Shown here one piece after another: positions 53,647 to 64,000 of a DNA stretch of 64,000 nt. Made by a program: the position numbers and the translations under genes. Position 1 is the stretch's first letter. Each line of letters starts with the position of its first letter. The notes beneath the pieces were generated by a model. The model was given only the letters and a program-made list of their open reading frames with translations. It ran no database searches and was not told where the DNA came from. Source of the stretch: Adiantum capillus-veneris (Eukaryota; Streptophyta; Polypodiopsida; Polypodiales; Pteridaceae); contig CM043943.1 of assembly GCA_014529385.2 (NCBI GenBank), positions 154,229,092-154,293,091 of the forward strand, written 5' to 3'.

Positions 53647-53820
53647 AATTGGGGTCCAATAGGAATTAAGAAGAGAATTGGGGTCCAATAGCATTTGAGA
53701 AGAGAATTGGGGTCCAATACGAATTAAAAAGAGAATTGGGGTCCAGTAGCATTTGAGAGGAGAATTGGGGTCCGATAGGAATTGAGAAGAGAATTGGGGT
53801 CCAATAGGAATTGAGAAAAG
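53647..53820. repeat. 29-bp minisatellite in the gypsy D 5' LTR
   Basis: Six units of AATTGGGGTCCAATAG plus an alternating half (GAATTAAGAAGAG or CATTTGAGAAGAG). The same array is at 61127-61300 in the right LTR. Confidence 0.9.
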
Positions 53821-53836
53821 AATACCCACCATTTCC

Positions 53837-53843
53837 TATATAA
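53837..53843 (+). promoter_or_regulatory. TATA box of the gypsy D 5' LTR
   Basis: CCTATATAAGCACCCCC immediately after the minisatellite; conserved in the right LTR at 61317-61323. Confidence 0.65.
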
Positions 53844-54164
53844 GCACCCCCTCTCCTTTGTAATTTTACACACACATATTGCTAAGCTACTTGCATACTT
53901 GCCATGCTCAAGATTATGCTTAAGTAAATCAAGGTTTCCATTAAACCTTGCTCTTGCTCTCTCCCTCTCTTGAAGGCCAAACCCTTGAGGGTCTTGTGAA
54001 GAAGCTCTTGTCTCCTTCCTCTTCATCCTAAATCCCTCTCCTTCTTCCTTGAGCCTCACATCTCTTCAAGAATGACTTCAACCACACTTCCCTCTTGTTT
54101 AGAGGATATAATCTTCATTTCTAGTAGGATTAATTAATCCATGTGTTTTAATACTAAGAAGGTT

Positions 54165-54830
54165 TATGTGCATCATTTTAAGTTTAAGTTTTAATGGTAA
54201 CCTCGAATTAGGGTTAAGTATTAATGGTAGTTATGCATCATTAAGTTAAGCTTCAAAAGTACATTTTCTCTCGTAAACTAAGCAACTTTGCACTTAGATG
54301 TAAGCTTTAGTGACTACCTTGCATTTTTAGGTTTAAGCTTTAATGTAAATCTCGCAATTAGGGTCAAGTGATAAGAGTATCTATGCATCATAAATTTAAG
54401 CTTCAAAGGTAGATTTGATCTCGTAAGCTAATCTTGAATGGTAACTTTGCACTTAGATGTAAGCTTTAGTGACTACCTTGTATTTTAGGTTTAAGCTTTA
54501 ATGGAAACCTCACAATTAGGGTTAAGTGCTAAGAGTATCTATGCATCATTAAGCTAAGCTTCCAAGGTAGATTTGCACTCTTAAGCTAAGCTTTAATGGT
54601 AACTTTGCACTTAGGTGTAAGTTTTAGTGACTACCTTGTATTTTAGGTTTAAGCTTTAATGGAAACCTCACAATTAGGGTTAAGTGCTAAGGGTATATAT
54701 GCATCATTAAGTTAAGTTTCAAAGGTAGATTTGTACTCTTAAGCTAAGCATTAATGGTAGCTTTGCACTTAGGTGTAAGCTTTAGTTACTACCTTGTATT
54801 TTAGGTTTAAGCTTTAATGGAAAGCTCGAA
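54165..54830. repeat. ~158-bp tandem repeat in the gypsy D 5' LTR
   Basis: TTAGGTTTAAGCTTTAATGG recurs near 54327, 54484, 54644 and 54801, with a weaker copy near 54170. Each unit also has AATTAGGGTTAAG and GTAACTTTGCACTTAG. The right LTR shows the same array at about 61707-62360. Confidence 0.9.
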
Positions 54831-56337
54831 GACTCATAAATTATAGGACGACCTTCTAGCTTCCTAAAATGGAAAGCTAGGCACCATAAGAAAAGAGTAG
54901 TTGTCTAAATTCGATAGAATAAGTTTAACTTTTTGGTATTGAAGAGTATTTCTAAATTTTTCAATTTCAAGTTTGTTTGCTAATACAAGATGGGAGAGAT
55001 AGGGGATAACTTCGCGTAATTGACCTTTGTGTTGTTTTGAACCAAAAACTGTACAAGCTTCTATGGAGATGTCCCATGGATGGCAAAGGAATGCAAAAAC
55101 CTGGAAATCGATAAAACGGAGATTGAACTTAAAAAGTTGGCATTTCCAAAGAGACATTAACCATCAAATACCTATGGCGAAAACTCGCTTGTATTTTCTA
55201 AATAAACTTGGCTGATAGATAATTAATGAAAGTAGGAACTAAGGTTGATAAATGAATGAACCTGGAAACTACCAACTAGGAGCTAAAAAGGAATCTCGAG
55301 AGGTGATAGGGATAGCCCATTGCAAAACATAGATTTAACTAGGAGTTTTGAAGATTGTCTGGAAATGATCGGAAACCAAGATGGATCTTCTTGGGGTCAA
55401 TTTGATTGAAAGGCCGGCCTATTGAGAGGATTCTCTTGGGGAACTTGACAAAGATTGGCCCTTTTCGGCTAGGACAGCGTAACCGGAAAGTTGTTATACC
55501 TAGGTCATTCATGCCCCAGGGATGAGGGATGAATGGGTTTGTTTTATTTTTGCCCGGCCATGTGAAGTACCCGCGGTATCTTATTGGAAATCGGCCATAA
55601 TCCAGGTATGGCCTAATGCCAATAGTTGGATGAGAAGGTCATACTGAGAGAGGATGATGTGAATTCAATTAAGGAAATTTTTTCAACTTGGTTTCTTAAA
55701 AAGGAACTGGAAAGGCTAGGAATATAGGGGCTATCCTGTGCATCTGTCACCAGATGGTGCTATACCTCTCGAAATAAAATGCTTAGGAAGGAATGATTAA
55801 ATTACTTGATGAGCCTTTCCCAAACACTTAATTCTGGAAAATATTGTGAAGGTGTGGCCATTTTGATGGCTTGTAATCGATTATCTTGCCCTAAATAGGG
55901 AGGCAAAATGAATTGGTTGAAACTAAATGTGTTGCCTGGTTAGTTAGAAAACTAGTTACAAGCTAATTATAACAGATAAAGGAAAGGAAATGAATTAAAA
56001 GTTTCTAAATAAAGATCTAGGGAGAACAACCAGATGAATTTCCCTGAACGAGGTATGAAACAGATTGCATGTTGCTTGTTGTTTGATGATGTCTGATAGA
56101 CTACTGTCTTCCTGATTTTGTAGTAGTTAAGTACTACCTCGGGAAGGGATTTGGGTGGTCGGATCCGGAGGGTCAGATGGCCGGATTTTGATTTAAATTT
56201 TTTATGTTAAACGCTAGGACTACGTGGGATAGAAATGGATAATCAGGGACGAGCGAGACCAGGTAGGATTGCAAGATCCCTCTTCTTAGGGGAAAGTGAT
56301 AACTGCCATGCCTGCTTGTCAGGAAAAAGGGGTTATC

Positions 56338-56566
56338 CCCGGGGCGGTCACTTATCAAAAGCTTCCTATATCACGTGCGTTCAAGAGGTTATTAATAATA
56401 CCTTAGTATGTACTCAATATACATACTATATTTACACTATGTGCCTATTTAAAAAACCCCAACCCCCCTCTGTATGTATACATTTTGATACATTTTGATC
56501 TTTAAATAATCCTCTCCGGTTAACTCACGTGATAGCATACACATTCTAAAACGTGACCTCCCCGGG
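56338..56566. mobile_element. 229-bp MITE inserted in the gypsy D 5' LTR
   Basis: Ends CCCGGGGCGGTCAC and, inverted, CCCGGGGAGGTCAC (one mismatch in 14). The 8-bp target duplication GGGTTATC is at 56330-56337 and 56567-56574. The right LTR has a single GGGTTATC at 63886-63893 with flanking sequence continuous, an exact empty site. An 8-bp duplication fits a hAT-type MITE. Confidence 0.93.
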
Positions 56567-56882
56567 GGGTTATCGCCATGAACCAAGGGATAACAAGAAA
56601 GAAAGAGAAGATCCTCGAGTTAAAGATCAAGAGAATCAAGACTAAGGACCACGATTTTGGGTGCGGAAAGCTGTCAAAGACAGATTGATTATGAGAAGCG
56701 GATAGAATCATTGAATGAAGGGATGTACCCCCTTGGGTTGGCATTCAAGATAGGTTGGAGTCATGTCTGAGTGTCAGTCCCAAGTGGGAGGGATACCTGC
56801 AGATAGATCTACGTCATTCCCTGGAACGTCTGGAGGACTGAGGGAGGTGAGTAGGGTCGAGTCTGGGTATGGCCCTCACAAG

Positions 56883-56895
56883 TGGAATCAGAGCC
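56883..56895 (+). promoter_or_regulatory. Primer binding site of gypsy D (tRNA-Met type)
   Basis: TGGAATCAGAGCC, one base from the common plant TGGTATCAGAGC. It begins 2 bases after the LTR end CTCACA. Confidence 0.85.
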
Positions 56896-57042
56896 AAATT
56901 TTGAATCTTGGACCTTGGAATGTGGTATTTTTTATTTAAGATTAATGTATGAGAGAAAAACAACTCAGTCTATCATCCAAAATTTCAATTATATTACAAA
57001 ATTAAGTCTTGATGTTCCATTAAATTATCAAAAATTCTCAAG

Positions 57043-58985
57043 ATGGCTAGGAATTCGCCAGAAGAAATTCAGTGGATTATCTATGAGAGGATGGAAACTG
57101 CTATGCTAGAGCGAAGGCTTGCTATGCTGGAACATTTTCAGGAGCTCTTATTTCCAGAAACCTATACTTGTCCCTAGGATTTAATCAAGTGAGAAATGTG
57201 AGTAAAGTTAGAAATGAACGATATAGAAATTTGTGAATGAATAGGTAATGGACTTGTGCGAAGACACATGAAAGTGGCATGGATGAAACTTTTATTGGGC
57301 TTTTCTTGTCATTCTCCCTCAAGCTTAGTAATAAGGAGCAAGATTGGGTAAAGTAGTTGCCACATGAAGAATTAATTTTTGGGACATTTACTGAAAGATA
57401 ATTTTGAGTAGTAATGAAAAAATTCAAGAAGTTCTTGTGATTATCCACAGATAAACCTATAAGAGTATATAGCAAGACTCGTTTTGAAATTACTGATGAC
57501 TTGGAATATTCAAAAAGAAGAAGTTTATAGGATAGTCCTGAAAGAATGGGGATATCCGAACCAGTGAACACGTTAGTCATGTTGAGACACCTTATCGAAC
57601 TTTTCTCTCCTAAGGAAAGTGCCATTTCTACTAAGAAATGGAGAACATGTGGGTCAAATGGAGTTACACGGTTAACCCTATGGGGACGCGTATAACTATT
57701 GAATAATTTACGAATTGCAATGATGAGAGAAAGTTGGGATTGGGACCAAAGAGATATGGTATGTTCCAATCTTATTTCCAAATTTTGAAAGTAAACTTCT
57801 ACTTATAGCATCTCAAGTTAAATAGAAAAGACAGTAAATGAGACATGCTTAAAAACTCACAAGAAATAAAGATGGGAAAGTGCAATAGATAAGCTCATAA
57901 ATATTGCAGACATTTAAACTCCGAAGAAGAATAAGAAAACAAACTTATGAGTTAGCCAAGAACTCAAAGTTGGAATCTTTACTCAAGACTATCATAGATA
58001 GAAGACCCTTTGCTGAGATGTCCTTAAGAATTTAATTAAAGAGACTAAGATTTCAAGACAAGGAAGTACGGACAATACTCAAATTTTTCAAAAAAAAGGG
58101 TTATTTCTTCAGTTAAAGCCAAAAAGGATTACAATGTAGGCAGGAAGTAATTAGAGATAGAGGCAAGAAAGTTTACAACTCATGAAGATCCTCTAATATA
58201 TAGTCACATAACCAAGTATCGCAAGTGCCACACATATTAAGATGCTCACCCTCTGGAATGGTTCGACGAGAAAGAGCTTGAGTAATTTCTTGGGTATGAG
58301 CTGAGAAAAGAAAAGGACCTCTAAGAGGAAGACTCCAGATGGTATCGAGGAAATCTTGGAATGGGGGATAAACTGCACAAGCAAGAACAACCTTGCGGAG
58401 AACCCACGATCTCGTGTCCTTTTGACACAATAGTATCGGGAGTCAAGTCCTAGAGCCTCTGTAACCATAGCAAGTCAGGTATTGTTGCGGAAATGGTCTC
58501 TACCCTAGAGAGTCACTCTTGTGAGATGTTTCCATGTCTTCCATATCGTCTGGCGGACACAAGAATTTGGCTAAGGAAAGAGGAGATCTTTGTATCGCTC
58601 TAAGAACTGTATTTTAACTATCTTTTGCACTCTACAAGTGAGAGATGCATACAGGAAGAACCAAGTCTTCTTGCCAAGATGCCATCAGATAAGAAAATGA
58701 CTAAGTTCCATGAGAGTGAAGATTGCAAAAATAAGAGGATAACAAGTTCTGATAAAGAAGGGATTGCCAGTAGCTTATAAAGAGAAAGTAGCGTATCAAA
58801 GAAGCCACAAACGCAATGACTTATTCAAGAAGATAGATTATTAAGAAAGATTTTCCATGACTCCAATATTATATTAGCAAATTTTTGGGGATGAAAAAGT
58901 CTAAGAGAGAAGTCAAGTTGAAAACGTTAACAAGAAGTTGAGTCGCAAGATGTATCCAAGAAGCTTTATCAATTACCTATTTTGT
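57043..58985 (+). pseudogene. Degraded gag/pol region of gypsy D
   Basis: An intact 44-codon start (57043-57177, MARNSPEEIQWIIYERMETA...) sits where gag should begin. After its TAG, short plus-strand protein-like pieces (for example YELAKNSKLESLLKTIIDRR near 57945, THEDPLIYSHITKYRKCH near 58175) are separated by many stops. I could not identify a capsid, protease or RT motif. A 198-codon minus-strand frame at 57185-57781 shows no domain and is probably chance. Confidence 0.4.
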
Positions 58986-58990
58986 TCGAG

Positions 58991-59026
58991 TTGAGGACAA
59001 CTCTTTTTTTTTGTTGGGGAGAGATA
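58991..59026 (+). other. Internal polypurine-tract-like copy
   Basis: GAGGACAACTC, then a T run, then TGTTGGGGAG, matching the sequence at 60797-60824 just before the right LTR. Sequence after it is not an LTR start. Confidence 0.6.
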
Positions 59027-59089
59027 CTGCCTTCAATGACTCAAAGACCTCTTGACCTACAGTCATGTCCTTATCAACCCTCACTAATT

Positions 59090-60090
59090 CACTCCATAGC
59101 TCTTCTTTACCGGAGAAGTTCAGCAAGAAATTCAGCTAGACCCCTATTTTAGACCTCTTTTGCAAGAGATTCAAGCTCAGAACCTGAGGGAACACTTAAC
59201 TGACTATACCTTCGCAGATGGTTTTCTTTACTACCTGGAAAGCTTCAACCCTTAGATATTCCTCCGATGAAGTGTGAATGTCTGAGTATGGACCTAGTTA
59301 CAAGTCTCCAAAGACAACTGGAAACTATGATTCTATTTCTGTCATAGTAGATAAGCTCATAAGGTGGCTCATTCAATTCCAATCAAGCAAACAGCCACCG
59401 CCATCAACATAGCCCAAGTATTTGTCAAAGAGGTAGAAGATTACATGGAATCCCTGCAAGAATCATCAGTGATCGGGATACCAAATTTACTTCTAAGTTT
59501 TAGCAAGCCATGTTTTGATCTCTGGGTACCCAACCGAATTTGAACTCAACATATCATCCAGAGACTGATGGTCAAACTGAGAGAGTGAATCAAGTCATTG
59601 AAGATATGCTTCGAGCATACTTCAACCACCAGCCTCAGCAATGGATCAAGTTTCTTCCCCTAGTTTTGTTTGCTTAGAACTCTTCTCACCATCGCAATCT
59701 CGGAATGTCACCCTTTAACGCCTTGTATGGTCAGGAATGTTTAGTCCCTCTTTGATTAGCCGACCCAGCTCTTCATATTCTTGCCGCTAAGTCTACCCCG
59801 GAAGAGATGGATCATCAACTTCTAGTCATTAGAGACAACCTGGAGAGAGCTAGTGATAGGCAGAAGAGCAACGCTGATCTTCATTGCATCTGCTAGAAGC
59901 TTTAGCGAAGGCGAACAAGTTTTCCTCAGAGTCAAACCCAAACGCAGCTCCTTAAAGCTAGGGAAATTCCGTAAGCTTGCATTCATATATTGTGGACCTT
60001 GTGGAATCAAATAAATATCTCCCTTTTGTCCACACCCATGATCATATTTTTGGTTGGTTCTTCGGAACAACTTATAATTATTCTTCAAGA
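59090..60090 (+). pseudogene. RNase H tail and integrase remnant of gypsy D
   Basis: Plus strand: EIQLDPYFRPLLQEIQAQNL (59130 region) and YTFADGFLYYL mark the RNase H-to-integrase junction. NYDSISVIVDKL carries the first catalytic Asp. IPARIISDRDTKFTSKF (59455 on) carries the second, and STYHPETDGQTERVNQVIE the Glu. LGMSPFNALYGQE follows. Several stops and frame changes. The zinc domain is not seen. Confidence 0.8.
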
Positions 60091-60796
60091 TATCGATGGC
60101 ACTTTTGATGTAATTTTTAAGAGAATATAATCAATCATCATATATATGGAATTCAAGCATCTCTAGTAAGTCAATTCTTTTGAGATTCAAATCATCTATG
60201 GTGTTTTACAAGTCTAGTTGTTATGATACGTGAATATCTGATTACCAAGTGAAAGATAAGACAGTAAGCTATAGACAAAAGAGAAATAAGGATGGAGGAA
60301 ATAAATTGGGTACACAAGAGAGGAGATATTGCAAGATTAATTGAAAGATCAGTATGAAATCCTTTAACTGTCAAGAACATGGTATCAATTGGATGATATT
60401 AATAGTGAAATGAGTCAACGCTCAAAACGGGAAAAAAAAGTTAAAGTCTAGGTAAGAATGGTAAGATTTTTACAAAGCGTATTGAGGATAGATAGAGAGC
60501 GAAGTGAAGAAATGATCTTCAGACCTCACAAGAGAAACACAATCCGGTTACACCAAAGGAAAAATACCTGGTTGAGTAAGATCCCACTCTATAATTAAAG
60601 TAACCCCGAGTCATTCAGACTTCTTTATGATTAAGACTTTTGAGTTAGTGCTAAAAATCGAATAGAAGAGTATTATTCAAGGTCCATACCAGCTTCACTG
60701 TCCTTTAATCTAAATACCCTAAAGTTACTGACCATCTTCAATCATAAGTTGACCAAAGATTAAGTCTGACTACTCTCTAAAGCATGTCCCAAGCTT
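60091..60796 (+). other. Degraded 3' end of gypsy D internal region
   Basis: No convincing frame. By position it would hold the integrase tail or chromodomain; I see no motif for either. Confidence 0.4.
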
Positions 60797-60826
60797 AGGA
60801 CAACTCTTTATTTTTGTTGGGGAGTT
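60797..60826 (+). promoter_or_regulatory. Polypurine tract of gypsy D
   Basis: GGACAACTCTTTATTTTTG then TTGGGGAGTT immediately before TGTAAGG, the right LTR start. It primes plus-strand DNA synthesis. Confidence 0.7.
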
Positions 60827-63800
60827 TGTAAGGTCCTTCCCTAAACCCTAGAGCCATTCAAAAAAAAAATTCAACCTAGAAAATAATCTAGAAAAAGAAA
60901 GACCGACAAAGAAGTCATGTGGACAAGGAGACTTTACTCTAGAATGAAAAGACAAGGATATTTGGATAAGAAATTACGTCATCCCTATATTTTTCCAAAA
61001 AGATTAAGATTATTTTTATACTTCTTCGTCAAAATCCGTGTAGGAACTGATTTAGATCAGCAACTAGGAGAAAAAGGGACTAACTCGATTGAAAGATAAA
61101 AGTTAAGAGATAAGAACTAAGAACAAAATTGGGGTCCAATAGGAATTAAGAAGATAATTGGGGTCCAATAGCATTTGAGAAGATAATTGGGGTCCAATAG
61201 GAATTAAGAAGAGAATTGGGGTCCAATAGCATTTGAGAGGAGAATTGGGGTCCAATAGGAATTGAGAAGAGAATTGGGCTCCAATAGAAATTGAGAAAAG
61301 AATACCCACCATTTTCTATATAAGCACCCCCTCTCCTTTGTAATTTTACACACACATATTGCTAAGCTACTTGCGTACTTGCGATGCTCAAGATTATGTT
61401 TAAGTAAATCAAGGTTTCCATTAGACCTTGCTCTTGCTCTCTCCCTCTCTTGAAGGCCAAACCCTTGAGGGTTTCCATTAAACCTTGCTCTTGCTCTCTC
61501 CCTCTCTTGAAGGCCAAAACCTTGAGGGTTTTGTGAAGAAGCTCCTCTCTCCTTCCTCTTCATCCTAAATCCTCTCCTTCTTCCTTGAGCCTCACATCTC
61601 TTCAAGAAGGACTTCAACCACACTTCCCTCTTGTTTAGGGGAGATAATCTTCATTTCTAGTAGGATTAATCCATGTGTTTTAATACTAGGAAGGTTTATG
61701 TGCATCATTTTAGGTTTAAGTTTTAATGGCAACCTTGGAATTAGGGTTATGTATTAATGGTAGTTCTACATCATTAAGTTAAGCTTCAAAGGTAGATTTG
61801 ATCTCATAAACTAATCTTTAATGGTAACTTTGCACTTAGATGTAAGCTTTAGTTACTACCTTGCATTTTTAGGTTTAAGCTTTAATGGAAACCTCGCAAT
61901 TAGGGCCAAGTGATAAGAGTATCTATGCATCATAAAGTTAAGCTTCAAAGGTAGATTTGCTCTCGTAAGCTAAGCTTGGTAACTTTGCACTTACATGTAA
62001 GCTTTAGTGACTACCTTGTATTTTAGGTTTAAGCTTTAATGGAAACCTCACAATTAGGGTTAAGTGCTAAGAGTATATATGCATCATAAAGCTAAGCTTC
62101 CAAGGTAGGTCTGCACTCTTAAGCTAAGCTTCAATGGTAAATTTACACTTAGGTGTAAGCTTTAGTGACTACCTTGTATTTTATGTTTAAGCTTTAATGA
62201 AAACCTCGCAATTAGGGTTAAGTGCTAAGGGTATCTATGAATCATTAAGTTAGGTTTCAAAGGTAGATTTGAACTCTTAAGCTAAGCATTAATGGTAACT
62301 TTGCACTTAGGTGTAAGCTTTAGTGCCTACCTTGTATTTTAGGTTTAAGCTTTAATGGAAAGCTCAAAGACTCATAAATTATAGGACGACCTTCTAGCTT
62401 CCTAAAATGGAAATATATGCACCATAAGAAAAGAGTAGATGTATAAACCCGATAGAAGAAGTTCAATTTTTTGGTATTGAAGAGTATTTCTAAAGTTGTC
62501 AATTTCAAGTTTGTTTGCAAATACAGGATGGGAGAGATAGGGGATAACTTCGCGTAATTGACCTCCGTGTTGTTTTGAACCAAAAACTCTACAAGCTTCC
62601 ATGGAGATGTCCCATGGATGGCAAACGATTACAAAAACCTGGGAATCAACAAAATGGGTATTGAACTTAAAAAGTTGGCATTTTCGAAGAGACATTAATC
62701 ATCAAATGCCTATGGCAAAAATTCGCTTGTATTTTCTAAATAAACTTGGCTGGTAGATAATTAATGAAAGTAGGAACTAAGGTTGATAAATGAATGAACC
62801 TGGAAATTACAAACTAGGAGTTAAAAAGGAATCTCGAGAGGTGATAGGGATAGCCCATTGCAAAACATAGATTTAACTAGGAGTTTTGAAGATTGTCTGG
62901 AAATGACCGAAAGCCAAGATGGATCTTCTTGGGGTCAATTTGATTGAAAGGCTGGCCCATTGAGAGGATTATCTTGGGGAACTTCACGGAGATTGGCCAT
63001 TTTTGGCTAGGGCAGCGTAACCGGCAAGTTGTTATACCTAGGTCATTCATGCCCGAGGGATAAGGGATGAATGGGTTTGTTTTATTTTTGCCCGGCCAGG
63101 TGAAGTACTTGCGGTATCTTATTGGAAATCTACCATAATCCGGGTATGTCCTGATACCAATAGTTGGATGAGAAGGTCATACTCAAGGAGGATGATGTGA
63201 ATTTAAGTAAGGAAATTTGTTTAATTTGGCTGCTTAAAAAGAAACTGGAAAGGCTAGGAATATAGGGGCTATCTTGTGCATCTGTCATCAGATGGTGCTA
63301 TACCTCTCGAAATAAAATGCTTGGGAAGGAATGATTAACTTACTTGATGAGTCTTTCCCAAACACTTAATTTTTGAAAATATTGTGAAGGTGTTGCCATT
63401 TTTATGGCTTGTAACTGATTATCTTGGTCTGGATGGGGAGGCAAGATGAATTGGTTAAAACTAAATGTGTTGCCTGATTAGTTAAGAAACTAGTTACAAG
63501 CTAATCATAGCAGATAAAGGAAAGGAAATGAATTAAAAGTTTCTAAATAAAGATGTGGTGGGAACAACCAGATGAATTTCCTTGAACGAGGGTATACAAC
63601 AGATTGCATGCTGCTTGTTGTTTGATGATGTCTGATAGACTGCTGTCTTCCTGATTTTGTATTAGTTAAGTACTACCTCGGGAAGGGATTTTCATGAAAT
63701 GGTTCGATGGGTGGGCGGATCCGGAGGGTCAGATGGCCGGATTTTTATTTAAAATGTTTATGTTAAATGCTAGGACTACGTGGGATAAAAAAGGGTAATC

Positions 63801-64000
63801 AGGGACGAGCGAGACCAGGTAGGATTGCAAGATCCCTCTTCTTAGGGAAAAGTGATAACTGTCGTGCCTGCTTGTCAGGAAAAAGGGGTTATCGCCATGA
63901 ACCAAAGGAGAACAAGAAAGAAAGAGAAGATCCTCAAGTTAAAGATCAAGAGAATCAAGACTAAGGACCACGATTTTGGGTGCGGAAAGCTGTCAAAGAC
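60827..64000 (+). mobile_element. 3' LTR of gypsy D (incomplete at window end)
   Basis: Aligns with 53347-56682 throughout. It includes the 29-bp array (61127-61300), TATATAA at 61317-61323, the ~158-bp units (61707-62360) and the MITE empty site at 63886-63893. It also carries a duplicated CCATTA(G/A)ACCTTGCTCTTG segment near 61420-61520 that is single in the left LTR. Confidence 0.85.

Larger units (their letters stand above)
53347..56880 (+). mobile_element. 5' LTR of gypsy D (3,534 bp)
   Basis: Begins CGTAAGGTCCTTCC (TG changed to CG; the right LTR has TGTAAGG) and ends GGCCCTCACA two bases before the primer site. It holds a 29-bp minisatellite, a TATA box, four to five ~158-bp tandem units and an inserted MITE. 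Short frames in it are not protein-like. Confidence 0.85.
53347..64000 (+). mobile_element. Ty3/gypsy element 'D' with 3.5-kb LTRs (right LTR runs off the window)
   Basis: Direct LTRs 53347-56880 and 60827 to beyond 64000, tRNA-Met-type primer site, degraded gag, RNase H-integrase remnant, polypurine tract TTTTTGTTGGGGAG just before the right LTR. The LTRs differ by scattered substitutions and indels, so the insertion is not recent. Internal region only 3.9 kb, shorter than a complete gypsy, with RT missing or unrecognisable. Confidence 0.85.

Noticed and set aside
53623-54059. Minus-strand frames with repeated IGPQFSSQ / YWTPILF-type segments here and at 61103-61623
   Set aside because: They translate the 29-bp minisatellite of the LTR in several frames; no protein evidence.
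54165-54830. Telomere-like TTAGGGTT arrays
   Set aside because: The motif occurs once per 158-bp LTR unit and is not tandem, so it is not interstitial telomeric DNA.
57185-57781. 198-codon minus-strand frame as a gene
   Set aside because: No domain, opposite to the element's coding strand, in a degraded region. Chance openness in AT-rich DNA.

Overview
This window reads as transposon-dense nuclear DNA of a land plant. The signs are Ty3/gypsy elements with tRNA-Asp primer sites of the kind used by plant Athila/Tat elements, a DUF659-type hAT transposase with GT-AG introns in neighbouring genes, long GA/CT microsatellites and AT-rich spacers. I see no rRNA or tRNA gene and no gene I can confidently call a housekeeping gene. 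The lineage within plants cannot be fixed from the sequence.

Layout. (1) 1-4.0 kb, minus strand: a decayed, very long charged and coiled-coil protein, split by a 430-bp foldback inverted repeat, with a palindrome-bearing leader behind it (4.1-6.1 kb). (2) 6.1-17.5 kb, minus strand: a nearly complete but frame-broken gypsy element (LTR, tRNA-Asp PBS, leader with palindromes, gag, protease, RT, RNase H, integrase) that carries a second, catalytically altered protease-like domain after the integrase. (3) 17.8-39.85 kb: nested DNA transposons. An old inverted hAT copy is left as an accessory gene at 17.8-18.6 kb and a transposase remnant at 38.7-39.85 kb. It appears to be split by a multi-gene element 'X' (about 18.87-38.58 kb, imperfect 41-bp terminal inverted repeats). 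X is itself split by a younger 10,142-bp hAT element (19,697-29,838) with 12-bp terminal repeats and a perfect 8-bp target duplication. That hAT carries a transposase, an unknown coiled-coil accessory gene and a complete protein-kinase fold. X carries four genes (A and B on plus, C and D on minus). Gene C ends in a histone H3 fold; gene D looks like a transposon-type protein of unknown superfamily. (4) 39.9-45.0 kb: an LTR element with gag only. (5) 45.0-46.8 kb: a minus-strand gypsy gag-protease fragment. (6) 46.8-52.0 kb: a plus-strand tRNA-Asp gypsy element whose leader holds nine copies of a conserved palindrome. (7) 52.0-53.3 kb: a TTAA-flanked non-autonomous DNA element. (8) 53.35-64 kb: a gypsy element with very long LTRs (3.5 kb); one LTR is freshly hit by a 229-bp MITE, and the matching LTR preserves the empty site.

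How the parts work together: almost all content is mobile DNA in nests, and most coding parts carry frameshifts or stops. Several stops sit where a C-to-T change in CAG, CAA or CGA would make them, as expected for methylated plant transposons. The most unusual items are the histone H3-fold gene inside a multi-gene element, the kinase-bearing hAT, and the element-specific palindrome families in retroelement leaders.
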